From Halorussus lipolyticus (GTDB lineage Archaea; Halobacteriota; Halobacteria; Halobacteriales; Haladaptataceae), in NCBI RefSeq assembly GCF_029338375.1, contig NZ_CP119805.1, forward strand, positions 310,001 to 374,000: a stretch of DNA of 64,000 nt. Direction: 5' to 3'. Of the stretch, positions 1 to 7,538 are shown one piece after another (the stretch's first letter is position 1; every line of letters starts with the position of its first letter). Under the pieces are notes generated by a model. It was given only the letters and a program-made list of their open reading frames with translations. It was not told the origin of the DNA and did no database searches. The position numbers and the translations under genes are program-made.

Positions 1-310
1 GGGGGACATGGTCAGTCAGGCGCGCCTCGGATAACCTCTGGTTACTGACTGAATCATGCGACAAGATAAACTTATATCTTGTGGTTGCTGTCCGAGAACT
101 ATTATGCCCACTGATGAATTAAATGTTACATAAAGTGCCGAGGTGGGTCGTCGTCACGAGGAGCGAGACGGGACCGGAATCGAGTCAGAGGGCGTCGAAA
201 TACATTGAGAAGCGTCATCAGTTCACATTCCCTACACTTTTATTCACCGATATTTTCGGAACAACTAACTTGGTGTAGTTCGTAGCCGGAACTGGCTATG
301 TCGAAGACCA
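1..310. other. intergenic region at left edge, no gene seen
   Basis: I find no convincing coding frame. A frame open from the left edge to about 119 encodes nothing recognisable. A nine-residue ATG reading frame at 104-133 is too short to support. The region holds two inverted repeats: TCAGTCAG at 12-19 pairs with CTGACTGA at 45-52, and ACAAGATA at 61-68 pairs with TATCTTGT at 75-82. The second surrounds an AT-rich TATA-like stretch. Confidence 0.5.
61..82. promoter_or_regulatory. inverted repeat over a TATA-like sequence (possible operator)
   Basis: ACAAGATA and TATCTTGT form a perfect 8-bp inverted repeat with a 6-nt spacer, AACTTA, giving a TATA-like core. Dyads overlapping the TATA box are typical archaeal repressor sites. 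No obvious gene follows at leaderless distance, so the target is unclear. Confidence 0.35.
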
Positions 311-613
311 GTGATCGCTTTTGCCACGGGCAGTGACCCGGAAACGACTCCGGAGCAACGATTCGAGCGACTCGTAGACCTCCCGCCGAGCGCCAAACTC
401 GTCTACAAGGTGTTAGAGTCCGAGGACGCGCCCCTGACCCAAGGGCAGATACGTGACCAAGCGCTCCTCCCGGCGCGGACGACCCGCGACGCGCTGACCA
501 AACTCGAAGACGAGGACCTCGTCGAGGAGCAGATGTACGTCCCCGACGCTCGCAAGCGACTGTACGAACCCCGCTCCATCGCGGACCCGGAGGAGATGGA
601 ACGGACCGCGTAG
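311..613 (+). CDS. small MarR/ArsR-like winged-helix DNA-binding protein
   Basis: This 100-residue acidic protein is probably a one-domain transcription regulator. After an N-terminal tail, DLPPSAKLVYKVLE starts helix 1, LTQGQIRDQALLPARTTRDAL forms the helix-turn-helix and the following DEDLVEEQMYVPDARKRLYEP forms the wing. Haloarchaea carry many such small winged-helix proteins of similar length. The chosen start is GTG. An ATG at 298 lies in another frame and stops quickly, so the true N-terminus could be further in. It stands alone, followed by a strong hairpin. No ligand-binding domain is present, so the signal sensed is unknown. Confidence 0.75.
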   Translation: MIAFATGSDPETTPEQRFERLVDLPPSAKLVYKVLESEDAPLTQGQIRDQALLPARTTRDALTKLEDEDLVEEQMYVPDARKRLYEPRSIADPEEMERTA

Positions 614-628
614 GGGGTAACATTCCCG

Positions 629-650
629 ATGGCACTTAAAGAAGTGCCAT
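629..650. terminator. 9-bp hairpin after the winged-helix gene
   Basis: ATGGCACTT at 629-637 and AAGTGCCAT at 642-650 are perfectly complementary around AAAG. It starts 15 nt after the upstream stop codon and could end that transcript or bind a regulator. The stretch 614-902 holds no gene that I can support. Confidence 0.45.
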
Positions 651-658
651 ACCATGCA

Positions 659-670
659 GTATAGCTATAC
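659..670. promoter_or_regulatory. 12-bp perfect palindrome GTATAGCTATAC
   Basis: A perfect dyad lies directly after the 629-650 hairpin. A further hairpin, CAGACC-GAC-GGTCTG, follows at 715-729. The cluster of dyads in a gene-free stretch suggests protein-binding sites or transcript ends, but no target gene is evident. Confidence 0.3.
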
Positions 671-902
671 GACTATCGGGCGGCTATTTGAACGCCTGCA
701 GGGGTTCACCCGGTCAGACCGACGGTCTGGCAATTTGGGAGACCACTCGGCGTCGCAGGCAAGGGAGTCGTAGACAAATTACTGTGCCTCTGACAACCGG
801 GGCGGTCCTGCCGCCCTGATTTCCGACTCGTGAGCGACTGCTGACCGATTCGGGGTCCGAGCGACGGGCATTCGTCAAAAAGAGACGAATTGGCGCGTCT
901 AT

Positions 903-2186
903 CTACTGGAACGCCTGCACCATGCCCCGATACGTCCGGTCCACGTTCCACGACGAGATGAACGTCGCCATGGCGTCCGAGAGGTTGGTCAGCGTCTCGG
1001 GGTCCACCGCGAGGCCGTGGGCCGTCGATGGCGGTTGAGCCTCGGAGTTCTTGAAGTCCTCCATCTGGCTCTGGAGGAAGGGACCGAAGGCGTCGGTGGG
1101 CACGTCGGTCCGGGGCGGAATCGACCCCTTCTTCGGGTTGAACCGCTTCTGGGCGTCCACGCTTCCGACGTAGCGCAGGAAGCGCGTCGTGGCCTCCGGC
1201 GACGGGTTATTGGTCGGGAAGGGGAACGAGTCCATGTTGAGCATGTAGTAGTTCTCCGTGCCGGGGAAGGTAACTTGGTTCCACGCATCGGGGAACTCGA
1301 AGCCGTCCTGCCCGCGGTACATGCCCGCGGCCCAGTCGCCTTGGTGGAAGAACCCGGCCTGCCCGTTGATGACTTTGGTGTTGGCCTCCGTCCAGCTAAT
1401 CGACCCCGCGTCGTCGTTGAAGAACTCCCGGTAGTCCTTCACGATTTGGAGCGAGTTCTTGATGGCCTGCTGGTTCTGCTCGACTTTCCCCTCGGTGAAG
1501 GCGGTGTAGGTGTCCATCCCGTGTTCGCCGAGCAGAACCGTCGCCCAGAGTTGCATGGTGGACCATCCCGATTTGGTCTGGTTGGCCATCCCGACGGCGT
1601 CGGTGTTCTGCTGAACCTGCTCCATCGCGCCCACGAGGTCACTCGGTTTCGAGAGCGACGAGGGGTCCACGCCGGCCTCCTCGATGACGCTCACGTTGTA
1701 GAACAGGTTGTTGATGCGGTGGATGTTCAGCGGCACCGTCACGTAGCTACCCGAGGGCCGGGCCGCGTCCTTCGGTCCCTTGAGGTAAGCGTTCGTCATA
1801 TCGTTGTGCGACCAGACCGACTCTTGGATGTCCTCCAACTTGTTGGCCCGCGTGTACGGAAGCAGATTCGCGCCGGGCCACGCCTGCCACGAACTCGGCG
1901 GGTTGTCGTTCAGCACGCGCTTCTTGATGACGGTCTGGAGGTTCTGACCCGCACCGCCCGACACCGGATTCTGGTTGACCTCGATGTCGGGATACTCCTG
2001 TTTGAACCCATCGAACAGGGCTTGAATCGCCTGCGCGCCGTCACCCCCGGTCCACCAGTGCTGTACTTCCAGCGTCTCGAAGTCCTGTTCGAGTAGACCG
2101 GTCAGTCCACCCAATCCGGCCACGCTCGCTGTGCCGGTCGCTTTCAGGTACGAGCGTCTCGAAAACGTGTCGTCGTTGACTCCCAT
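903..2186 (-). CDS. Tat-exported sugar ABC transporter substrate-binding protein
   Basis: This is a family 1 extracellular solute-binding protein of about 427 residues, probably catching a sugar outside the membrane. The N-terminus carries a twin-arginine signal (RRSYLKATG at about residues 10-18), then a hydrophobic stretch. The mature part begins with the typical WWTGGDG sugar-binding-protein signature and ends with SWNVDRTYRGMVQAFQ. I chose the internal ATG at 2186 because it puts the Tat motif near the start; the frame is open to 2213. Odd features: no lipobox cysteine follows the signal, unlike most haloarchaeal binding proteins, and no permease or ATPase gene lies next to it. Confidence 0.85.
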   Translation of the reverse strand: MGVNDDTFSRRSYLKATGTASVAGLGGLTGLLEQDFETLEVQHWWTGGDGAQAIQALFDGFKQEYPDIEVNQNPVSGGAGQNLQTVIKKRVLNDNPPSSWQAWPGANLLPYTRANKLEDIQESVWSHNDMTNAYLKGPKDAARPSGSYVTVPLNIHRINNLFYNVSVIEEAGVDPSSLSKPSDLVGAMEQVQQNTDAVGMANQTKSGWSTMQLWATVLLGEHGMDTYTAFTEGKVEQNQQAIKNSLQIVKDYREFFNDDAGSISWTEANTKVINGQAGFFHQGDWAAGMYRGQDGFEFPDAWNQVTFPGTENYYMLNMDSFPFPTNNPSPEATTRFLRYVGSVDAQKRFNPKKGSIPPRTDVPTDAFGPFLQSQMEDFKNSEAQPPSTAHGLAVDPETLTNLSDAMATFISSWNVDRTYRGMVQAFQ

Positions 2187-2269
2187 TCGTACTCCCCCGA
2201 ACGGGCACACCACGCACTCGCACTAATGATTTCCGACCATTTCGGCCGCGTAGACGCCGGAAGAAGGGA

Positions 2270-3010
2270 TTACGTCGCCGAAAGCCCCTCGACGTTCTGC
2301 TGAAGTCGAATCGTCGCCGTGATGAGGAATCCGGCCACGAGGACGACGAAGACGTTCTCGACGGCCTGCACCACGACCGGATTCAGGCCCGCGACGACGC
2401 CCAAGTCCGCGACGCCGAGGACGCCCAGCGAGACCAGCACCGGGAGGAGGTGCCGACGAAGCGTGTCGAGGGCGGTCCCGCGGGCCATCGCCTCCAACTT
2501 CTCGGCGAACACCGCGCCGTAGGCCGCGAACGCGATGCTCCCGAGGCCCTTGACGAATTGGGCGACCACCGACTGGTCGATGAGGAGGACCGCGGTCCAC
2601 TCGACCAGAATCACCACCACGAATCCGGCCTCGATTCGCCGGAGGGTGGCGAGCGAGAACCGCTGTTCGTGAGCAGGGGGAGCGAGCGCCGAGTTGTAGT
2701 AGACTTCCCGCATCGAGAACGCGAGGAAGACGATGCAAAACAGCAGGGCACCGTGGCCGAAGGCGGTCAGCGCCCGCGACCGGACCACCGACCCCGCGAT
2801 GCCGAGGAGACCGTAGAGTCCAGCAGTCGCGCCGACCAGCGCCAGATAGCGCCAGAACGGTCGCTGGGACTCCATTCGCTCGAACCGGAGGTTCTGGACC
2901 GCGTAGAACCCGAAGAAGACCGCGGCGGCAGAGACGATGACCGACGCGAGGAAGTGGACGACTGCGGCGCTGGGGTCTCCGGCGTGTGCGGTGAGCGGCG
3001 CGAGCGCCAT
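2270..3010 (-). CDS. multi-spanning membrane protein, unknown function
   Basis: The 246-residue protein has about seven hydrophobic segments, roughly residues 15-37, 54-74, 84-102, 127-148, 155-175, 190-212 and 216-236, with short charged loops such as FERMESQRPFWRYL. I recognise no family motif. It lies upstream of the sugar-binding protein on the same strand with an 83-nt gap, but there is no reason to think it is that protein's permease because it lacks the EAA loop. It could be a sensor-like membrane protein. Haloarchaea carry many seven-helix proteins of unknown function. Confidence 0.65.
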   Translation of the reverse strand: MALAPLTAHAGDPSAAVVHFLASVIVSAAAVFFGFYAVQNLRFERMESQRPFWRYLALVGATAGLYGLLGIAGSVVRSRALTAFGHGALLFCIVFLAFSMREVYYNSALAPPAHEQRFSLATLRRIEAGFVVVILVEWTAVLLIDQSVVAQFVKGLGSIAFAAYGAVFAEKLEAMARGTALDTLRRHLLPVLVSLGVLGVADLGVVAGLNPVVVQAVENVFVVLVAGFLITATIRLQQNVEGLSAT

Positions 3011-3145
3011 GTCTGTTCCGGGGGTTACGCCCCGCCCACTTAAATTGCGGCGCTATCGGGTCGAAACCGCGGGCCGACGCCGGGCCGGCGAACCACTTTC
3101 ACGTTTGCCGGGGCTTTCAAGCCACTCGCTCCCGTCTAGTTCGGT

Positions 3146-3385
3146 GTGCATTCCCACGACCCGGACGAGACGCCCTGCCCGGTCTGTGGCAAAGCCTACG
3201 ACCAGCGCGTCGTCGTGGAGCGCGGCGACCGATGGGCCGACGTGTTCGGCGGGCCGCCATTCTCCGCGCTGACGAAGTACGCCCGGCGGTGCGCGAGTCG
3301 CCACGACGTGGAGGAGGAGCGCGCTCGCAGTGAGAACGAGCGAGTGGTCTACTTCCACGACGACGGCCCGGCGGGCAGGCGGTAA
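3146..3385 (+). CDS. small zinc-finger-like protein
   Basis: This 79-residue protein starts at GTG. It opens with HSHDPDETPCPVCGKAYD, a CPxCG zinc knuckle, and has a second cysteine/histidine pair in RRCASRHD, so one zinc may be bound by C-x2-C plus C-x3-H. Small zinc-finger proteins of this kind are abundant in haloarchaea and often regulatory. It is transcribed away from the membrane protein at 3010. A longer antisense frame over 3053-3391 has no such motif and is rejected. Confidence 0.6.
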   Translation: MHSHDPDETPCPVCGKAYDQRVVVERGDRWADVFGGPPFSALTKYARRCASRHDVEEERARSENERVVYFHDDGPAGRR

Positions 3386-3464
3386 TCCCACCGAACGCGC
3401 CGACAGTCGCGTTCGAGGACGAACAGCGACGAATCCGGGACGCGACCGGGACGCGATTTTCGGG

Positions 3465-5147
3465 TTACAACTCGACGGACAGCGACAGGTCCCGCGCCAG
3501 CACCTCCAACTCGCGCCGGAGGTCCTCGGCCGTCTCGAACCGGGCCTGCTTGGTCGTCGCTAGCGCCCGAGTCACCACGTCGTCTATCTCCTCGGGGAGG
3601 TCGTCGGCGTGGGCGCTCGGCGGCCGAGGAGCGCGGTCCGGGTTTCGGATTTTTCGGGCGATGTCCGCGTTCTCGCCGACGAAGGGCGGTCGCCCGGCGA
3701 ACAGCGCGTAGCAGAGTGCGCCGAGTTGGTAGACGTCGGTCGCGGGGTCCGGTCGGCCGAACCGCTCGGGCGCGAGGTGTTCCGGCGCGGCGAAGGCGGG
3801 CGGGACCGGTGGCGTTCGGACCTCGGCCAGTAAGTCCCCGAGGCCCCAGTCGCTCACTTTCGGGACGGGCCACGCGCCGAGGACGCGAGAGAGGCCGACC
3901 GCGCCGGGGTGAAGCGCGCCGTGGACCACGCCTCGGGAGTGAGCGTGACAGACCGCGGTGACGATGCAGTGGGCGTACCAAACCGCCCGCTCGAAACCGA
4001 CCGACCCGAGCGCGTTCCGGAGGGTGCCGCCGTCCAGAAACTCGACTGCGAGCCACGGCCGGGGGTTCGTCCCGCGGGCGAGAACCGGCGCAACGTAGTC
4101 GTGGTCGTCGATGCCGGCCCACGCCCGGACGCCGGTTTCGAACGCCGAAGGGTCCACGCCGGTATCGGACCGGAGCGTCCGCACGACGACCACGACGTGC
4201 TGGCCGCCGTCGCTCGCCGAGGGGACGCGGGCCTTCACGGCGGTAGTGAGCGGACCGCCAACAACGTCTTCGAGACGCTCGAAGTCGGCGCGCTCGCCGT
4301 CGATTTCCGGGGGTTCTGGAATCAGGTCCGGCGGGCCTCGGTCGTCGGTTCCGGCGTCCGCTCGGTCGTCGGATGCCTGCTCGTCGTCGGCCTCCTCGGT
4401 GTCGGAGGTGTCGGAGGTATCGGTTCCGTCCCGGATTCGGACCGCCGGGCCGTCGTCGTCGGTGACTTCGACCACGCCGAGTTCGCCCCCGAGGAGGTCG
4501 GCGATGTCCGGGGTCGCCTCGATGGTCTCGGGGAAGCCGTCCTCGTCCAACCGGACGACGAGACGCCGGAGGGTCTCGGCGGCGTACCGGCGGGTGGCAC
4601 CCTCGTCCTCCCGGACGATTTCGGCGAGGCGACCCAGCACGGGTTCGACGGCGAGGGGGTACTGCCGGGCCACGTTGGCGACGGCGAGGACGCCGTTCTC
4701 CCGGACGAGCGGGTCGTGGTCGTCCAGACTCTCCGTGACTTCCGAGAGCGCGGACCGGGCGCGCTGGGGGTATTCGTCGGCGATGTTGGCGACGGCCCAC
4801 GACGCGCCCCGGCGGACCCATCGGTCGTCGTCGGTCAACAGCGGCGCGAGTGTGGACTCGACCGGGAGTCGCCACGACCGGTCGGCGTCGTCGGAGGCGA
4901 GTTCCGCGAGCGACCACGCCGCCTCGGCGCGGGCGGTGGGATTGTCGGCGTCGAGTTTCGCCGTGATGGTGTCGAAGTCGTCGTCGTCGTCGGTCCGGCC
5001 CCACCGCTCGCGGGCCTCCTCCCGGAGGCGTTTGGCCCGTTCGCGGTCGGTCGGTGAGTCCTCGTCGGCGTCGCTCGCGCTGGCGGACGAATCGCCGGCC
5101 GACGATTCGCCCGCGTCTCCGACCGCATCCCCGTCGCGTCCTGCCAT
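3465..5147 (-). CDS. HEAT-repeat protein with a C-terminal degenerate protein kinase domain
   Basis: The 560-residue protein has three parts. Residues 1-50 are acidic and disordered. Residues 55-215 form HEAT-like helical repeats (AEAAWSLAELASDD, RRGASWAVANIADEYP, RENGVLAVANVARQYP). After an Asp-rich linker, residues 285-555 resemble a Ser/Thr kinase: FAAPEHLAPERFG matches the APE segment and DVYQLGALCYALFAGRPPF the F-helix region. Catalytic residues are degraded: the HRD loop reads HGALHPGAV, the beta-3 lysine position reads VVVVVRTL and DFG reads DWG. It is therefore probably a pseudokinase scaffold. A TATA-like CTTATCC lies about 30 nt upstream of the ATG. Confidence 0.8.
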   Translation of the reverse strand: MAGRDGDAVGDAGESSAGDSSASASDADEDSPTDRERAKRLREEARERWGRTDDDDDFDTITAKLDADNPTARAEAAWSLAELASDDADRSWRLPVESTLAPLLTDDDRWVRRGASWAVANIADEYPQRARSALSEVTESLDDHDPLVRENGVLAVANVARQYPLAVEPVLGRLAEIVREDEGATRRYAAETLRRLVVRLDEDGFPETIEATPDIADLLGGELGVVEVTDDDGPAVRIRDGTDTSDTSDTEEADDEQASDDRADAGTDDRGPPDLIPEPPEIDGERADFERLEDVVGGPLTTAVKARVPSASDGGQHVVVVVRTLRSDTGVDPSAFETGVRAWAGIDDHDYVAPVLARGTNPRPWLAVEFLDGGTLRNALGSVGFERAVWYAHCIVTAVCHAHSRGVVHGALHPGAVGLSRVLGAWPVPKVSDWGLGDLLAEVRTPPVPPAFAAPEHLAPERFGRPDPATDVYQLGALCYALFAGRPPFVGENADIARKIRNPDRAPRPPSAHADDLPEEIDDVVTRALATTKQARFETAEDLRRELEVLARDLSLSVEL

Positions 5148-5176
5148 CGGTATGGACGACCGGTGTCGCGCTCGCC

Positions 5177-5183
5177 GGATAAG
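5177..5183 (-). promoter_or_regulatory. TATA-like box of the HEAT/pseudokinase gene
   Basis: CTTATCC on the minus strand sits 30-36 nt before the ATG at 5147, the spacing expected for a short-leader haloarchaeal transcript. Confidence 0.45.
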
Positions 5184-5303
5184 TGTTGCTTCACCGTCTC
5201 GGACCCGGAAAAGAAATGTATAGTTGTCTTTCGGAAAGGAAGGGAATTTCTAAGCAAATGGTTATACTGTTGGCGGTGGCTCGGGACCGACGCCGACGCT
5301 CGC

Positions 5304-5897
5304 TCAGCGCGGGTCGCCGAGGCCGACCACGGCGTCGGCGAGTTCGCGGACGACCGACACCGACTCGTAGTCGTGGGCCTCGGGGTCGAGCAGGTAGTAG
5401 GCACTGCCGTCAACGCTCTCGACCCGGCCCGCCAGCAGGTGGAGGAACTCGAACGCCCGGTCGAGAGACACGGCCTCAAGCAGGCCGGTCAACGAGTCGA
5501 GGACCACCACAGTTCGGTTGCCGTTGCCGTTGCCGTCCCACGCTTCGAGGTACTCGCTGGCCCGAACGCCGAGCGTGGCGAGGTCCGCCGGGTCCTCGAC
5601 TGTTTCCGCCAGTGGGAGGGCATCGCCGGGGGGCGAACGCGCCGGCCCGCCGGGGACGTTCGCCGACGCCGAGCGAGCCATCTCGCCGACGGTGACGAAT
5701 CCGACCTCGGCGGGGGGTTCGCCGACGTGGCGCTTCCAGTCGCCGAGCCATTCGTCGGGACCGTCGCGGTAGGAGAGGACCAACAGGTTCGTCTCGGCGG
5801 GACGGCCTAGAACGTCGTACACCTCTGAGGGCACACCAGCAGGCGACGCAGAGACCCCCAAGAGCGTACTCGATGAGGAGGGCTGTGAACGAGACAC
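5304..5897 (-). CDS. KaiC/RecA-like protein lacking a P-loop (DUF7504-type)
   Basis: This acidic protein of about 197 residues resembles haloarchaeal KaiC-like proteins placed with signal transducers. It has a strand NLLVLSYRDGPDEWLGDW where a Walker A loop would be expected, but no GxxxxGK[ST]. It keeps a Walker B-like strand, RTVVVLDSLTGLLE. The frame is open to a GTG at 5919-5921, but that codon touches the TATA-like TTTTAA at 5922-5927, so I place the start at the GTG at 5895-5897, 25 nt downstream of the box. The pseudokinase gene lies 156 nt further on the same strand. The family name is from memory. Confidence 0.6.
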   Translation of the reverse strand: MSRSQPSSSSTLLGVSASPAGVPSEVYDVLGRPAETNLLVLSYRDGPDEWLGDWKRHVGEPPAEVGFVTVGEMARSASANVPGGPARSPPGDALPLAETVEDPADLATLGVRASEYLEAWDGNGNGNRTVVVLDSLTGLLEAVSLDRAFEFLHLLAGRVESVDGSAYYLLDPEAHDYESVSVVRELADAVVGLGDPR

Positions 5898-5920
5898 AGA
5901 AGAAAATAGACACCAACGCA

Positions 5921-5930
5921 CTTAAAATTT
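5921..5930 (-). promoter_or_regulatory. TATA box that decides the start of the KaiC-like gene
   Basis: AAATTTTAAG on the minus strand lies 25-33 nt before the GTG at 5897 and directly abuts the first GTG of the open frame at 5921. A transcript starting 25 nt downstream would exclude the longer form. Confidence 0.55.
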
Positions 5931-6076
5931 AGTAGGGCAATGAAAATCCGAGTCGGTGCGCCCCGCCGGAGAGAACAGCGAGACGTTCGGCCGACGGCAC
6001 GGCGGTCCGCGACTCTCGGGTCTCGGACAGGTCGCAAAAGCTAACACCCGTGAGTGTGTGGAGTCGGCCAAGTCAC

Positions 6077-6289
6077 ATGGGTATCGGGCCAAAGAACTGG
6101 CAGTGCAAGGACTGCGGGCGGCGACATCGCAACGACCGCAAGCAGTGCGTCAAATGCGGGTACAGTGTCTTAGAACCGGTAGACAACGAGGAGCGCGCCG
6201 GCAAACTCACGAACGCGATACTGGCGCTTCTGCCCGCACTCCTCGCCGCGCTCACGATGGGACTGCTGGCGTGGGTCCTCTTCTTCTGA
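6077..6289 (+). CDS. small zinc-ribbon protein with a C-terminal membrane segment
   Basis: This protein has 70 residues from the ATG at 6077; a GTG at 6050 in the same frame is an alternative. The N-terminal half holds two CxxC knuckles, NWQCKDCGRRHRND and KQCVKCGYSVLEP, forming a zinc ribbon. The C-terminal half is hydrophobic (AILALLPALLAALTMGLLAW), one or two membrane helices. Small ribbon-plus-helix proteins of this type are common in haloarchaea and of unknown role. Its last 38 bp overlap tail-to-tail with the glycosyltransferase gene on the other strand. Confidence 0.65.
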   Translation: MGIGPKNWQCKDCGRRHRNDRKQCVKCGYSVLEPVDNEERAGKLTNAILALLPALLAALTMGLLAWVLFF

Positions 6290-7535
6290 GATACCAGACG
6301 CAGGCCCCCAGCATCGCCAGCGTTCCGTAGAGCGGCGGCGTCGCCAGTGTCAGCACCGGTTCGAGGACGCCGACCAGTCCCGCGCCGGGCGTCCCGACCA
6401 GCGCCCGCCGGACGTTCGCCAGCGTCACCGCGAAGTTGGCGACGAACGCGCCCGCCACGAACAGTTTCCGGGCGGGTCCTCGCTCCAGCAGGTAGAGCAG
6501 GGGAATCATCGGGACGAGCAGGTAGACGAAGTAGAGCAGGAGCGACGGGAACCCGACCACCATCACAGCCATCGTGGCGAAGATGGCGACGAGGCGCGAA
6601 ATCGGCTCGGACGCCGGATTCGATTCAGACTCCGGACTCGGCTCGGACGCCGAACTCGGCTCCGAAATCCGGCGGTAGCAGTACCAGACCACCGGCGCGA
6701 GCAGAAGGAAGGCCAGCGGCCCGTAGAGCGAGGCGTCCAGACCGGGCAGAAGCACCGAAATCGGCCGCCGGAGCGTCAGCAGGGCCGCCTCGGCCGGAAG
6801 GCCGCCCGCGAACTCCGAACTCGACAGTCGAGGAGCGACCGCGACCTCCAGAAACGTCAGATGGGCCTCGACGCCGAAACCGACGACGCCGAGCGTGAAC
6901 AGGCCGATTCCGGTCAGAGTCGCTGTCCCAATCGCTCGCCACGCCCGCTGGCGGAGCAACCAGAGGCCGACCACAGCGGGAAAGAGTTTGACCACCGCCG
7001 GGAGCGCGAAGGCGACGCCGGCCGCCGACTCACGATTGCTCTCGAGCCACCGGAACCCCGCGACCAGCGCCAACAGGAGGAGAAAGTTGGTCTCGCCGTA
7101 GAGCAGAGTCGAAGCCGAGTGGAGCGAGACGAGGGTGAACCCGGCGACGAGGCCCCTGTCGAGCCACGGAAGCGGTCGCTCCCGGTACTCCTCGACCCAC
7201 CGGACGAGGAGGCCCGCCGCACCGAGAGCCACGGCGACGTTGAGCAGGGTGAACACGGCGAACCCGGCCTGCCAACTCCCGAGGACGACGAAGGGGACGA
7301 ACACGGGGAGCGTCACCGGCGGGTAGACGTAGCCGTAGGTCGGATGGGCCGGCGGCGAGGCGGCGTAGAAGTCCCTGCCGGCGACGAGGGCCTCGCCGGC
7401 GAAGTAGTAGACCTGAAAGTCCATCCCGACCATCTTCGGGTGGCGGAGGACGGTGGCGACGAGGCCGACGACGCCGAGGAGAACGCCGACGCCGAGGACG
7501 ATTCGGGCGTCGCGGGGAGTTTCGGGCGCGTTCAT
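6252..7535 (-). CDS. GT87-type membrane glycosyltransferase (DUF2029)
   Basis: The 427-residue membrane protein has about ten transmembrane helices. Family 87 glycosyltransferases use polyprenyl-phosphate-linked mannose or similar donors. The N-terminal extracellular segment KMVGMDFQVYYFAGEALVAG carries the acidic residue expected for this family, followed by GRDFYAASPPAHPTYGYVYPP, a typical GT87 loop. An insert rich in Ser, Glu and Pro (SEPSSASEPSPESESNP) separates late helices. The start codon at 7535 lies 3 nt after the stop of the upstream MutS-like gene, so the two are probably co-transcribed. The likely role is glycan or lipid glycosylation, but substrate cannot be inferred. Confidence 0.8.
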   Translation of the reverse strand: MNAPETPRDARIVLGVGVLLGVVGLVATVLRHPKMVGMDFQVYYFAGEALVAGRDFYAASPPAHPTYGYVYPPVTLPVFVPFVVLGSWQAGFAVFTLLNVAVALGAAGLLVRWVEEYRERPLPWLDRGLVAGFTLVSLHSASTLLYGETNFLLLLALVAGFRWLESNRESAAGVAFALPAVVKLFPAVVGLWLLRQRAWRAIGTATLTGIGLFTLGVVGFGVEAHLTFLEVAVAPRLSSSEFAGGLPAEAALLTLRRPISVLLPGLDASLYGPLAFLLLAPVVWYCYRRISEPSSASEPSPESESNPASEPISRLVAIFATMAVMVVGFPSLLLYFVYLLVPMIPLLYLLERGPARKLFVAGAFVANFAVTLANVRRALVGTPGAGLVGVLEPVLTLATPPLYGTLAMLGACVWYLRRRGPTPAVPS

Positions 7536-7538
7536 TTG

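Noticed and set aside
104..133. Nine-residue leaderless ORF after the 61-82 TATA-like dyad
   Set aside because: It is too short to distinguish from chance, and nothing conserved can be seen.
706..951. 81-codon minus frame before the sugar-binding protein gene
   Set aside because: It overlaps the 3' end of a well-supported gene and lies across hairpins; no motif or composition supports coding.
3053..3391. 112-codon minus frame opposite the small zinc-finger gene
   Set aside because: The plus frame holds a CPxCG knuckle and acidic composition typical of this genome; the minus frame has neither.
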